A DNA stretch of 64,000 nucleotides, taken from Variovorax paradoxus. Its GTDB lineage: Bacteria; Pseudomonadota; Gammaproteobacteria; Burkholderiales; Burkholderiaceae_C. Of the stretch, positions 7,883-16,601 are shown piece after piece. A model generated the notes under the pieces. It searched no databases. It was given only the letters and a program-made list of their open reading frames with translations, and had not been told where the DNA came from. The DNA is taken from the NCBI RefSeq assembly GCF_018614915.1, contig NZ_JAGGNU010000019.1, forward strand, positions 1-64,000, written 5' to 3'. Position 1 is the first letter of the stretch; each line of letters begins with the position of its first letter. A program made the translations under genes and the position numbers.

Positions 7883-8377
7883 TCATCTGGCCACGATGGT
7901 GCTGAGAATTCGACTGCCATCCTGAATCGCGGCACTCGCCCGCAGCACGCTGGTGTCTGCCGATTCAAAAATGCACCAGTTCCCCGTCGGAAAGGGCACC
8001 ACCCTCGGGACGCTGAACCCAAAGGACCGGATCGGCCCCGGCGGCAGTGTGATGATCGTGACGCTGTCCGGGAGGGGGGCCCCGCCGCCGATGAACCTGA
8101 ATTCCGTGTGCATGGTCACCTTGACTTCCTGAGGCGCCGTGCCCACGTTCGCGACCGAGCAGATGAAGCTCTGGAGGTTGTTCCAGTACAGCGGTGGCGT
8201 CGCCAGCAGCGTCGGCGCCTTGTTCCGCGATCCACGCTCGTCATGCTCGCGTTCGTTCTGGTCGGCCGATGCGGCAACTGATGCCGCCATCAATCCGACG
8301 GCTGCCGTGGCGCAGGCGGCCGCCCGACGCGCGAATCTGCGGGCGCGGCGCGCGGCCGAAGGAACTGGATCTTCCAT
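7883..8377 (-). CDS. Secreted protein of unknown function, tandem paralogue A
   Basis: This 164-residue protein has an arginine-rich signal peptide ending ASA-DQNERE, the same as its downstream paralogue. Shared blocks are PT-LLATPP, C-x-x-x-N-x-GT-P-x-x-V and FESADTS-LR. Two cysteines (FICSVANVGT, NWCIFESADT) sit at equivalent places and could form a disulfide. A GGAGAT ribosome site precedes the ATG. It lies 162 bp beyond mxaL on the same strand and could be the end of the xox transcript or a separate unit. Family unknown to me. Confidence 0.7.
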   Translation of the reverse strand: MEDPVPSAARRARRFARRAAACATAAVGLMAASVAASADQNEREHDERGSRNKAPTLLATPPLYWNNLQSFICSVANVGTAPQEVKVTMHTEFRFIGGGAPLPDSVTIITLPPGPIRSFGFSVPRVVPFPTGNWCIFESADTSVLRASAAIQDGSRILSTIVAR

Positions 8378-8539
8378 GGCTTGATCTCCAACTGAATTGC
8401 CGCAGTGGGGACGACTCGAATGTGCGGCGCAGACGAGTCGGCGGGCGATGCTGCTGCTCGTACGCTTCGCCGAATGGCATGCCCGGGGGTGCCGAAAGTG
8501 TAGGTTTCGCTCGCCGGGTCCTTCAATATGGCCAACAGC

Positions 8540-9505
8540 CTATGCAAGTCCATTGCCCAGGGAGCGAGCTCGCGCGACCCCCGACGGATGCCGCTGCCGC
8601 AGCGGCCGCCGGCCGGACTCCGGGCGAAGGTCCGGCGCGAAGCGCCAGGCGAGCAGCAGCAGCGCCAGCAGGGCCGGAATCCAGCGCAGGTCGGCCTCTG
8701 TCCGCTGCGCCTGCCCGAAGCGCGGGTCCAGCATGGCCGTCATCAGCGCGTCCGGCGTGTCGAGGCGCCGGTAGTCCACGCCGACCAGTTCGGCCAGCGA
8801 GCGCAGATGGTCCTGGCGCAGCTCCGAAAGATGTTCGTGGTTCTGCGCGCCGCCGATGGCGGAGCCTTGCACCACGTCCTCGGCCTTCCAGTAGCCCGCG
8901 GGCTGGCCGCTGCTGTCGGTCTTGGGAATCGGAACCGGCACGTCGCCGCCCACGCCGATCAGCCAGCCCTTCACCTCGCCGGGCTGGATGTCGAGCATCG
9001 GCGGCGTGTCGTTGGTGCGCAGCGGCGGCGATTCCTGTCCGTCGCTGATGAAGACGAAGCGGGTGTCCGGGCCGATGGCCTTGGCGCCGCGCACGGCCCA
9101 GGTCACGCCCTTGCTGACGTTGCTGGCGTTGGCCCAGCGCATGCGCGCATCGATGCGCTCGAGCGACACCAGCAGCTCTTCGTAGTGGCTGCAAACCTCG
9201 ACCGGCGTGAGGATGACCACCGAGCGGTAGTCCGCGAACACGCTCCAGCCCACCTTCGAGCCGCAGGGCAGCGCACCCAGCACTTCGCGCATGGCCGCGC
9301 GCGCCAGTGCGAGCCGGCTGACGGCGGCATGGTTGAGCTCGACGTCCTCGACGTTCATGCTCTGCGTGATGTCGAAGCTGACCTGCCAGTTGAAGACCGG
9401 GCGCTGCAGCTGCACGCGCGGCGGCCAGACGGCCAATGCCAGCAGCAGCAGAGCCAGCGCCAGCGGCCAGTTTCCGCCGCTGGCCATGCGGGCCAGGCGC
9501 GTCAT
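8540..9505 (-). CDS. mxaL: Methanol dehydrogenase maturation protein MxaL (VWA domain)
   Basis: The 321-residue protein has an N-terminal membrane helix (about 12-30), a von Willebrand A domain with a MIDAS-like DITQSMN, and a C-terminal helix near WIPALLALLLLAWRFAP. In methylotrophs MxaL works with MxaA, C, K, R and S in maturation of methanol dehydrogenase, thought to be metal insertion in the periplasm. It is last of the tight R-S-A-C-K-L run and overlaps mxaK by 4 bases. The assignment rests on domain plus gene order. Confidence 0.85.
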   Translation of the reverse strand: MTRLARMASGGNWPLALALLLLALAVWPPRVQLQRPVFNWQVSFDITQSMNVEDVELNHAAVSRLALARAAMREVLGALPCGSKVGWSVFADYRSVVILTPVEVCSHYEELLVSLERIDARMRWANASNVSKGVTWAVRGAKAIGPDTRFVFISDGQESPPLRTNDTPPMLDIQPGEVKGWLIGVGGDVPVPIPKTDSSGQPAGYWKAEDVVQGSAIGGAQNHEHLSELRQDHLRSLAELVGVDYRRLDTPDALMTAMLDPRFGQAQRTEADLRWIPALLALLLLAWRFAPDLRPESGRRPLRQRHPSGVARARSLGNGLA

Positions 9506-10056
9506 GGCAGGTCTCCGGCGACGAAGCCCGGAATCCGGACCCGGCGCTGCTCGACCGACTGTTGCGTTTCGGCGGAGAAGGCCTCTTGGTCTTCGGGCGC
9601 GAGCCGCAGCGCGCGCTCGAGGTTGTAGCGCGCATCCCAGTCCTCGGGCGCGGCGCGCAGCAGATCGCGCAGGCGCTGCTTGCCCAGCTCGAACAGCGGC
9701 AGGGCGCCGGTCTCCTGCGCCAGGCCCTGCCGCAGGTACATGTTGCCGAGATTGAACAGCGCCTGCCGTGCCACGGAATCGCGTGCGCCGCCCTGGATCA
9801 GGCCGGCGTAGGCCTTCTGCGCCTCGTCGTGGGCACCGGCCTTGGCGAGCGCCAGCGCCCGCGCGAGCTGCAGCTCGCGCGCCGAAGAGGAAAGGGGAGC
9901 GGCCGCTGCCTCCCGGGCCGGCGGCGCGGTGGCGATGCGGGCGATCTCGGCGTTGATGGCCATCGTCTGGCGCAGGCGGATTCCCCGCTCCAGCGCGGCG
10001 CCCGCGCAGCAGAGCGCCAGGACGCCGAAGACCAGGTGGACCGTGCGCCGCTTCAT
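9502..10056 (-). CDS. mxaK: MxaK-type protein with tetratricopeptide-like repeats
   Basis: This 184-residue protein begins with a single membrane anchor (MKRRTVHLVFGVLALCCAGA). It continues with helical repeats such as LALAKAGAHDEAQKAYAGLI and ALFNLGNMYLRQGL that look like TPR units. MxaK is a poorly understood partner of the VWA proteins MxaC and MxaL. ATGA overlaps at both ends tie it to its neighbours. Function comes from synteny with known mxaRSACKL operons. Confidence 0.8.
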   Translation of the reverse strand: MKRRTVHLVFGVLALCCAGAALERGIRLRQTMAINAEIARIATAPPAREAAAAPLSSSARELQLARALALAKAGAHDEAQKAYAGLIQGGARDSVARQALFNLGNMYLRQGLAQETGALPLFELGKQRLRDLLRAAPEDWDARYNLERALRLAPEDQEAFSAETQQSVEQRRVRIPGFVAGDLP

Positions 10057-11054
10057 GGGCTTCTGCGCCAGCTTTGCAATTGCAGCGCCCGGCAGGCGAG
10101 CAGGCCCGCGCAGCACAGCATGGCCGCGAGATAGAGCGCGGCGCCATGGTCGCGCCGCGGCACGCGCTCGTGGATCGTCAGCGGGAAGTTCTGCTGCCGG
10201 TCGATCTCGGCCATGGCGGCGGCCATGGCCGTGGAGTCGTCCACCTGGTACAGGCGGTAGGGCGTGGCCAGTGTCTTGAAGAACTCGTGCAGCGCCAGCT
10301 CTTCGCCGAGGCCGTAGGCCGAAGCCGTCTCGGTCTTGAGATTGGGCGAGTTCGGTCCGCTGCGCACATAGATCCAGTAGAGCCCGATCTTCTCGCGCGC
10401 CATCCCGGCCTTGACGCGCTGGCGCGTCGCCTCGTCGAGCTGGGCACCGCCGTCGGAGACGACCAGGATCACGCGGCTGCCCGAGTAGGCGCGGCCTTCG
10501 AATTCCTCGATGGCGGCCAGCAGCGCAAGGCCCATGCGGGTCTCGGGCAGGCCGCGGCCGATGGCGGTGGCGGCGAGGGCGGCCTGCACCGTGTCGGTCT
10601 TCTGCGTGAAGGGCACGACGGCGGCCGGCACGGTGCTGAAGGTCATGAAGGCGAAGCGGTTGTCGGGCCGCTTGGCGACGAAATCGCTCAGCAGCTCGCG
10701 CACGACCTTGGCCTTGGGCTCCTGCGACATCCGCCCGGCCGTCTGCAGGCCGTTGGTGTGGACGGTGGCGTCCATGCTGCTGCTGCGGTCCATCAGGATC
10801 AGCACCTCGGCGCCGCGTCCGGTGCGCTGGACCTGCGCGCCCGATTGCCCGGGGCCCGCGAGCCCGAGCACCGTGCAGGCCATGGCCGCCACCGCGAAGC
10901 CGCGCCACAGAAAACCCGCGACGCGGCCGACGCGGTCGGGCGGCAGCCAGGCGAGATGGGGGAAGTCCAGCGTGTCGCTGCGCCGGCGCAGCAGCGGCAG
11001 CAGCGCGAGCGGCAGCAGGACGAGCATCCAGGGCTGGGCGAGATCGAAGCGCAT
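10053..11054 (-). CDS. mxaC: MxaC, VWA-domain methanol dehydrogenase maturation protein
   Basis: The 333-residue protein has N-terminal membrane segments (about 10-25 and 50-70), a VWA domain with a complete MIDAS motif DRSSSMD, and a C-terminal helix (ALYLAAMLCCAGLLACRAL). A BatA-like layout is evident. I start at MRFDLAQPWM as in family members; an upstream in-frame ATG would run into mxaA. It probably forms a membrane complex with MxaL and the MoxR-type ATPase MxaR. A 7-bp gap separates it from mxaA. Confidence 0.85.
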   Translation of the reverse strand: MRFDLAQPWMLVLLPLALLPLLRRRSDTLDFPHLAWLPPDRVGRVAGFLWRGFAVAAMACTVLGLAGPGQSGAQVQRTGRGAEVLILMDRSSSMDATVHTNGLQTAGRMSQEPKAKVVRELLSDFVAKRPDNRFAFMTFSTVPAAVVPFTQKTDTVQAALAATAIGRGLPETRMGLALLAAIEEFEGRAYSGSRVILVVSDGGAQLDEATRQRVKAGMAREKIGLYWIYVRSGPNSPNLKTETASAYGLGEELALHEFFKTLATPYRLYQVDDSTAMAAAMAEIDRQQNFPLTIHERVPRRDHGAALYLAAMLCCAGLLACRALQLQSWRRSP

Positions 11055-11061
11055 GGCCGGT

Positions 11062-11964
11062 TCAATGCCGATGGCGTTTTTCGGCATCGCGCAACGCCCG
11101 GCACAGCGGCCTGAGCGCAAACGCGGCGTCCGGCGGCGCCATGGCGGCGTCGGCGGCGAAGAAGCGCCGCGTGGATTCGCGATAGAAGTCTTCCAGCCGC
11201 GGCTGCAGCGGGCGCAGGTAGGGTGCGTCGTCCAGCAGCCGGGAGAGGCCCGCGCCGTGCACCACGCGCCCGGCGCTCGCGTTCAGCGCGCGATGCAGCA
11301 GGCGCCAGGCCTGCGCACCCTCGGGATCGTCGAGGCGCCGGAGTTCGCGCCAGGCCTGTGCGAAGGGCAGCCGCCGTGCCTCGCGCGCATTGCGCCAGAG
11401 CCACCACGCGAGCCAGGCCGCGGCCACGCCCAGCAGCGCGCCGAGCGAGAGCCGCAGCTGCCGCTCGATAGCCCCGGTAGCAAGCGCTGCCACCGGCCGG
11501 TCCGGGCGCAGCGGCTGCAGATCGCCCTGGCCGAACACGTCGGGCGGCGTCAGGGGCCCGATGCTGACGGGCCATGCCGGCAGCGCGAGCGTGGGGCCGG
11601 AGGCGGTCGCCAGCGCCAGGGCCGGCAGCGCGATGACGCCCAGCGCGCGCGGGGCATTGATGAGCTGGTACTCGATCGCCAGCCAGCGCCGTCCCTCGGC
11701 GTCGGTCTCGATCCGCGAGGGCCTGCGCTCCAGCCAGAGGTCGACCCGTGTCGCGGCCGGCAGCGCGCCGGGCTGCAGCGGCCGCCCGGCCTGCTCGAGC
11801 AGCACGCGCTGCGTGATGAGGTCGCCCAGCACGTAGCCGAAGCTGCGCGGCTGCTCGACCGTGGCGGCGCTGCCCGCTGCGGCAGGGTCCGCCGCGCGCG
11901 CCGGCGCCAGGGCTGTGGACGCCAGCGCCAGCGCGAGCAGCATGGCGCGACCCCCCGCTTTCAT
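11062..11964 (-). CDS. mxaA: MxaA, methanol dehydrogenase maturation protein
   Basis: This 300-residue protein has a signal peptide (MKAGGRAMLLALALASTALA, cut near ARA-ADP), a periplasmic beta-rich domain and a membrane helix around LGALLGVAAAWLAWWLW. The cytoplasmic tail contains FYRESTRRFFA. MxaA is required for active calcium methanol dehydrogenase in Methylobacterium and was proposed to act in metal insertion. Here no calcium enzyme gene is nearby, so it may serve XoxF. It overlaps mxaS by 4 bases. Confidence 0.82.
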   Translation of the reverse strand: MKAGGRAMLLALALASTALAPARAADPAAAGSAATVEQPRSFGYVLGDLITQRVLLEQAGRPLQPGALPAATRVDLWLERRPSRIETDAEGRRWLAIEYQLINAPRALGVIALPALALATASGPTLALPAWPVSIGPLTPPDVFGQGDLQPLRPDRPVAALATGAIERQLRLSLGALLGVAAAWLAWWLWRNAREARRLPFAQAWRELRRLDDPEGAQAWRLLHRALNASAGRVVHGAGLSRLLDDAPYLRPLQPRLEDFYRESTRRFFAADAAMAPPDAAFALRPLCRALRDAEKRHRH

Positions 11965-12836
11965 GCCGCCGTCTCCATGAAGTAGCGCGTGAGCGCTTCG
12001 GCATCGAAGCGGCCATGCAGGTGAAAGGCGGGCATGCCCTGCGCGTCGAACAGGGCCGTGAGCTCGGCGCGCCGGGCCGCGACGGCTTCGCGCCAGCGCG
12101 TGCGCAGCGATTCGCGCATCCACAGGCTGCGCCGCACGCCGGTCTCCGAGTCGCTGAGCGCCACCAGCGCGCGTGCCGGCGGCGGCTCGGTCTCGGCCGG
12201 GTCCCAGACCAGGAGCGGCACGACGCAGGCCGGCGCGAACTGGGCCAGCAGTTCGCCGAGCGCGGCGACCGGCCAGTGGAAGTCCGATGCCAGGAACACC
12301 AGCCCGCCGCGCCCGACCAGGCGCTCGGTCGCGCGCCGGAGCCCCGCCAGGCCATTGGCGTCCGCCGGCGGCCGGCCCGGCGCCGCGCGGCAGTCGCGCA
12401 GCATCCGCGCCATCAGGCTGCCGTTGCCGCGGCCGTGGCGTGCCGGAACGAACAGGTCCTCGCGTGCGCGGTGGTCGAAGGCCAGGAGCCCGACCGCGTC
12501 GCCGGCGCGAAAGGCGCTGTAGCCCAGCGCCTCGACCAGATCGGCCACCACGTCCAGCTTGCGCTTCAGAGCGCCGAAATGCATCGAGGCCGAGACATCC
12601 ACCACCACGTGCACGGGGATGGCCACGCGCAGCCGCTGCACGCGCACCAGCCAGTCGCCGCGGGCATCGCGCACGCTCGCGCGCAGGTCGATGCGCCGCG
12701 GATCGGCGTGGTCGAACAGGCGCCGGTGGGCGGCGAACTCCTGCCCGCTGCCCTGGCTCAGGCCGCGCTGCGCGCCCGGCCGCCAGCCGCCGAACCGGCG
12801 CGGCAGCTGGTAGTGGAATTCGTCGACATGGTCCAT
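11961..12836 (-). CDS. mxaS: MxaS, DUF58 protein
   Basis: The 291-residue protein has the DUF58 signature HYQLPRRFGGWRPGAQRGLSQGSG-EF followed by a VWA-like segment VVDVSASMHFG. DUF58 proteins pair with MoxR ATPases, and mxaR is immediately upstream. There is no signal peptide, so it is likely cytoplasmic. It is full length. Role is known only in outline from mxa mutants. Confidence 0.85.
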   Translation of the reverse strand: MDHVDEFHYQLPRRFGGWRPGAQRGLSQGSGQEFAAHRRLFDHADPRRIDLRASVRDARGDWLVRVQRLRVAIPVHVVVDVSASMHFGALKRKLDVVADLVEALGYSAFRAGDAVGLLAFDHRAREDLFVPARHGRGNGSLMARMLRDCRAAPGRPPADANGLAGLRRATERLVGRGGLVFLASDFHWPVAALGELLAQFAPACVVPLLVWDPAETEPPPARALVALSDSETGVRRSLWMRESLRTRWREAVAARRAELTALFDAQGMPAFHLHGRFDAEALTRYFMETAA

Positions 12837-12852
12837 CGCGGGCTCGATGGCC

Positions 12853-13872
12853 TCAGGGCGCGGCGATCTTGTCCATGATCTGCGTCACCAGCGCCTCCGA
12901 CAGCTCGGCCCGCCGCAGTTCATAGACCGGCGTGAAGAAGATCCGGTGCCCGAGCACCGAGGGCAGCACCGCCGCCAGGTCCGCCGGCTCCAGGTGCGAG
13001 CGCCCTTCGAGCCAGGCCACCGTGCGCGCGGCGCGCAGCAGGGCGCTCATGCCGCGCGGGCTGGCGCCGGCGAGGATCAGCCGGTCCATGTCGACGCCGT
13101 CGAGCCGGATGCCGAACTTCTGCGGCGTCTCGCTGGCTTCCCATACGTCGAGCACGTAGCGCTCGATGGTCTCGCTCGCGCGCACGCTGCGCTGCACCTG
13201 CGCGGCGACGGCGTTGAGCCGGTCCCAGGGCAGGATGGCCGGCGCCACCTTCTCGAGCAGCTGCTCGGTGTCGTGGAAGGCGGTGTCGAACACCAGCGAC
13301 TGCCGGATGGCGCGCTCCGCGGGCCTGGGCATGTTCAGCTCGAACATGAAGCGGTCGCGCGCCGCCGATGCCAGCTCGAAGGTTTCCTCGCGCTCGACCT
13401 TGTTGCGGTCCGCGAACACCGTCATGTGCGGAAAGCCGTACTCGCGATCGAAGGCCGAGACCGTGCGCTCGGCCATGGCGCGCAGCAGCAGCGACTGCAC
13501 CTGCGGCCGCGCGCGGTTGATCTCGTTGAAGAAGAAGGTGACCAGGCGCTCGCCATGGCGCAGCAGGGGCCCCGGATCGATGCGCGGGCGCCCTTCGGCA
13601 TCCACGTAGGTGTGATAGACCAGGTCGCCCGGCATCAGGTCGACCGTGCCTTCGACGCGCTCGAAGTCGCCGCCGATGGCGCGCGAGAAGGCGCGCAGCA
13701 CCGTGGTCTTGCCGACGCCGACATCGCCCTCGAGCAGCACGTGGCCGCGCGCGAACAGCGCGACGTTGATGAGCCGGATGATCTGCGTCTGCCCGATCAC
13801 CGCTTTCGCGACTTCGCTTTCGAGCCGCAGCGCGAGGCTGCGCCAGTCCTGGAGTTGTTCTTCGAAGCCCAT
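12853..13872 (-). CDS. mxaR: MxaR, MoxR-family AAA+ ATPase
   Basis: This 339-residue AAA+ ATPase has Walker A EGDVGVGKTT (about 49-58), Walker B VTFFFNEINRARPQ, and an arginine-finger region in ASPRGMSALLRAAR. MoxR ATPases act as chaperones with VWA-domain partners, here MxaS, MxaC and MxaL. It heads the RSACKL run, 16 bp before mxaS and 22 bp after mxaD. Confidence 0.88.
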   Translation of the reverse strand: MGFEEQLQDWRSLALRLESEVAKAVIGQTQIIRLINVALFARGHVLLEGDVGVGKTTVLRAFSRAIGGDFERVEGTVDLMPGDLVYHTYVDAEGRPRIDPGPLLRHGERLVTFFFNEINRARPQVQSLLLRAMAERTVSAFDREYGFPHMTVFADRNKVEREETFELASAARDRFMFELNMPRPAERAIRQSLVFDTAFHDTEQLLEKVAPAILPWDRLNAVAAQVQRSVRASETIERYVLDVWEASETPQKFGIRLDGVDMDRLILAGASPRGMSALLRAARTVAWLEGRSHLEPADLAAVLPSVLGHRIFFTPVYELRRAELSEALVTQIMDKIAAP

Positions 13873-13894
13873 GGTCGTCTGCCTGGCGGCCGGG

Positions 13895-14440
13895 CTATTT
13901 AGATTCCATCATCTTCTTGAGCGTGCCGAGCCCGCTGCGGTAGACGCCGGTGACGGCCTTGAGCGCGGCTTCGTCGTTGCGGTCCGGCGGCGGATCGTTG
14001 TTCGGGTAGCCGCGGTAGAAGGCGCCGCGCCATTCGACGACGGACTTGCCGCCATCGGCCACGACGGAAAGCGTGGCGGTGTAGTTCGTCACCGGCAGCG
14101 CGCCGCCGTCCTTGGCGCGGTAGCTGTACTTCATCTGCGCGTCGTCGTAGGACTCGAGCGTCTCGACCAGCGTGCCGCCGTCCTTGAGCTTCAGCGTCCT
14201 CACCGAGCCCACGGCGTTGCCCTTGTCGGCAGTACTGTCCGCCACCGCGGGATGCCATTCCTTCAGGGCGTTGAAGTTCTTGATCTTGGCCCAGACGGCG
14301 TCGGCCGGCGCCTCGATGGTGAGCTTCTCGCTCACCTTTTGGCGCGTCGGCCCGTGGGCCAGGCTGCTGCCCGATGCGGCGAGCAGCAGGGCAGCGAGAA
14401 GGAGGGAGAAGGCCCGTCGGCCGGGAGGATGTGTCGGCAT
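13895..14440 (-). CDS. mxaD: MxaD-like exported SRPBCC protein
   Basis: The 181-residue protein has a signal peptide (cleavage near SLA-HG) and an SRPBCC/polyketide-cyclase fold, with VSEKLTIEAPADAVWAKIKN and EWHPAVADS typical of MxaD. MxaD is a periplasmic protein reported to help methanol dehydrogenase interact with its cytochrome. Here it lies between a YVTN protein and mxaR in the xox cluster. Confidence 0.85.
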   Translation of the reverse strand: MPTHPPGRRAFSLLLAALLLAASGSSLAHGPTRQKVSEKLTIEAPADAVWAKIKNFNALKEWHPAVADSTADKGNAVGSVRTLKLKDGGTLVETLESYDDAQMKYSYRAKDGGALPVTNYTATLSVVADGGKSVVEWRGAFYRGYPNNDPPPDRNDEAALKAVTGVYRSGLGTLKKMMESK

Positions 14441-14472
14441 GGATGAGTCCGTGGTCGGTTGTAAAAAAATCG

Positions 14473-15486
14473 TCAGGGCTCGGCCGGCGCGCCGATGAAG
14501 GCGCCGAAGGCGCGGCTGTTCTGTCCGGTGGCGATGGTCTTGAGCTTGCGTCCGCTGCCGGCGTCCAGCACCTGCACGTTGTCGTCCATCCAGTTCACGA
14601 CGTAGACCCGGTCGCCATGGGCGGCGATCCCCTCGGGATAGGCGAAGCCGGAAAGCGTGCGCAGCACCCGCAGCGAGGCGGCGTCGAGCACGCTGACGCT
14701 GCCGTCGTGCTGGTTGGTCACATACAGCAGCGCGCCGTCCTGCGCCAGCGCCGCGCCGTAGGGCGCCTTGCCGACCTTCACGGTCGCGACGACGGCGGGC
14801 CGGCGCAGGTCGCGCACGTCGATCACCGACATGTCGTCGCTCTGCACGTTGAGCGCGTAGAGCCGCTGGCGCGGGGCGTCGTGGAGCAGGGCGAAAGGAT
14901 GGCTGCCGACCGTCACGCGCGCGAGCACCCGCTGCGCGGCGCTGTCGACCACCGCGACGCTGTCGTCGTCGCGCTCGGCCACGAACACCGTGCTGCCGTC
15001 GCCATGCGCGGCCACGCCGGCCGGTGCACGGCCGACCGCGATCGAGGCCAGCGGCTGCGCGGCGGAGCCGGCGTCACGCGCGTCGAACACCAGGAGCCGG
15101 GCACCGTACCAGTCGGCGACGTACAGCCGCCGGCCGTCGCCGGAAACATCGAGCCCCACCGGCCCGTCTCCGGCCGCCAGCGTGCCCACGACCTTCTGCT
15201 GGCGCATGTCGATGACCGAGACGCTCTTGCTGTCCGGGTTGGAGACGAAGGTCCGGCCGGCGCGGGCCGCCGCCACCACGCCGGCCGGCGACCGGCCCAC
15301 CGCAACGGTGGCCACGACCTGCTCGGAGGCGAGGTCGATCACCGACACGTCGTGGCTGCCCTGGTTGGTGATGTAGGCGAAGGGCGTGGCCCAGGCCGAG
15401 GTGCAAAGCGACAGCCCGGCCGCGAAGCCGCGGCATGCCCGGCTGCACGGCCATGCGCTGCGCGTGGATGTCGCGAGGCCTCCCAT
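14473..15486 (-). CDS. YVTN-type beta-propeller protein
   Basis: This 337-residue protein has an N-terminal export signal and about seven repeats of the form FAYITNQGSHDVSVIDLAS, FVSNPDSKSVSVIDM, LYVTNQHDGSVSVLDA. Such repeats fold as a beta-propeller in the periplasm. A second propeller protein (21081-22076) lies in the divergent transporter operon. Propellers of this type often accompany PQQ alcohol dehydrogenase genes, but their job is unproven. No cytochrome motif is present. Confidence 0.8.
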   Translation of the reverse strand: MGGLATSTRSAWPCSRACRGFAAGLSLCTSAWATPFAYITNQGSHDVSVIDLASEQVVATVAVGRSPAGVVAAARAGRTFVSNPDSKSVSVIDMRQQKVVGTLAAGDGPVGLDVSGDGRRLYVADWYGARLLVFDARDAGSAAQPLASIAVGRAPAGVAAHGDGSTVFVAERDDDSVAVVDSAAQRVLARVTVGSHPFALLHDAPRQRLYALNVQSDDMSVIDVRDLRRPAVVATVKVGKAPYGAALAQDGALLYVTNQHDGSVSVLDAASLRVLRTLSGFAYPEGIAAHGDRVYVVNWMDDNVQVLDAGSGRKLKTIATGQNSRAFGAFIGAPAEP

Positions 15487-15508
15487 GGCGATGCGAAGCG
15501 CCCGCCCT

Positions 15509-15877
15509 TCAGGGCGCCGCGGCCGTGCCGATGAAGCAGGCCTTCTTGACCTTGGCCTGAAGCGCGCGGTAGCGCTTGATCTCGGCCTGCAGCTTTTCCG
15601 AATCGCGGATGTAGCCGCCGCGCTCGCCGCCGATGGTGGTGGCCTTGGTCGCGGTGCTCATCTCGATGTAGTCGGCGTACTTGACTTCCCTCGCGAGCGC
15701 GTCGAGCGCGCAGGAGCACTTGTTGGTCATCTCGAAGCTGCCGTGGCCGGGATTGGCGGCGATGCATTCCTGCACATAGAGCACGCGGTCCACGGTGGGG
15801 AAGTCGTTCGCGAGCGCAACGCCCGGCACCACCATCGAAAGGCCGCACAGGCAGAGAAGACGCAGGAGGTGTTTCAT
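15509..15877 (-). CDS. Small exported cysteine-rich protein of the xox cluster
   Basis: The 122-residue protein has a signal peptide (MKHLLRLLCLCGLSMVVPGV, cut near ALA-ND). The mature part has four cysteines (VQECIAANPG, TNKCSCALDA, KKACFIG) in a mostly helical sequence that could form two disulfides. I start at 15877, preceded by GGAGG in CAGGAGGTGTTTC; a longer in-frame start at 15904 adds a poor n-region. I do not recognise the family. Co-directional position inside the xoxF-mxaL run implies a role in methanol oxidation. Confidence 0.65.
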   Translation of the reverse strand: MKHLLRLLCLCGLSMVVPGVALANDFPTVDRVLYVQECIAANPGHGSFEMTNKCSCALDALAREVKYADYIEMSTATKATTIGGERGGYIRDSEKLQAEIKRYRALQAKVKKACFIGTAAAP

Positions 15878-15907
15878 GGCGTTGGCTGGAGATTCGAAAA
15901 ACAAGCG

Positions 15908-16591
15908 CTAGCGCGCCGGTGCCTTGGCGCCGTCGATGTAGAGCTCTTCGACGACGAGGGGCGGGGCCGCGAAGCCTTCGCCCGGGACTTGCGTGCGGAT
16001 GCCGTAGACGCCGCCGGGTACGGCGTCCGAGAGCATGAAGCGGTAGCTCTTGCGCGCGAACTTCTCGTATTTCGGCCGGTTCGGATCGTCGAGGAAAGGC
16101 TCGAACACGACTTCCTTGCCCTTGACCATGCGCCCCTGGTAGCGCAGCGACACCTCGTGCACTTCGGCCTTCTGGTAGATCGCCATGCGCAGGCGCTTGC
16201 GGAAGTGGTACTCGGAGCCTTGCGTGAGCCGCTTCATCTCGCGCACGTCGTACTCGAGGAAGTAGAGCAGCACGGGATTGCCTTCGGCGGCCGTCACCTC
16301 GGGCGTCTGCAGCTTGCGCGCTCCGCTCAGGAAGGCGCCCTTGGCGTCGCAGCAGCTGCCGTCGCTTTTCGCGCTCAGGGCCACGGTGACGCTGTCGACG
16401 AAGCCCCCCTCGAAGCTGCCGGTCTTGCTGAAGGTGTAGCGAAGCTGGTTCGGGGCCTGCAGGCCCTGCAGCTGCGGCGTCATGAACAGCAGGCGCTCCG
16501 CGGGCGAGAAGTCGCGCCGGTCGACCTCGGCCCGCGAGGCCAGGGGCGAGACGAGCAGGGCGCAGAGCGAGGCGGCGATGGCGAAGCGCAT
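15908..16591 (-). CDS. Exported protein of unknown function in the xox cluster
   Basis: This 227-residue protein starts MRFAIAASLCALLVSPLASR and is probably cut near SRA-EV. The mature part is rich in beta strands, with FSPAERLLFMTPQLQGLQAP near the front and a vicinal cysteine pair in GSCCDAKG. An ATG three bases earlier (16594) is possible; the GAGGAC ribosome site fits the second ATG better. It lies 10 bp after xoxJ. I cannot name a family. Confidence 0.65.
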   Translation of the reverse strand: MRFAIAASLCALLVSPLASRAEVDRRDFSPAERLLFMTPQLQGLQAPNQLRYTFSKTGSFEGGFVDSVTVALSAKSDGSCCDAKGAFLSGARKLQTPEVTAAEGNPVLLYFLEYDVREMKRLTQGSEYHFRKRLRMAIYQKAEVHEVSLRYQGRMVKGKEVVFEPFLDDPNRPKYEKFARKSYRFMLSDAVPGGVYGIRTQVPGEGFAAPPLVVEELYIDGAKAPAR

Positions 16592-16601
16592 CATGTCCTC
16601 T

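Noticed and set aside
7844-7886. Upstream start at 7886 for the second secreted paralogue
   Set aside because: It would give an ATGA overlap, but the paralogue comparison, a GGAGA ribosome site and the signal-peptide layout all favour 7844.
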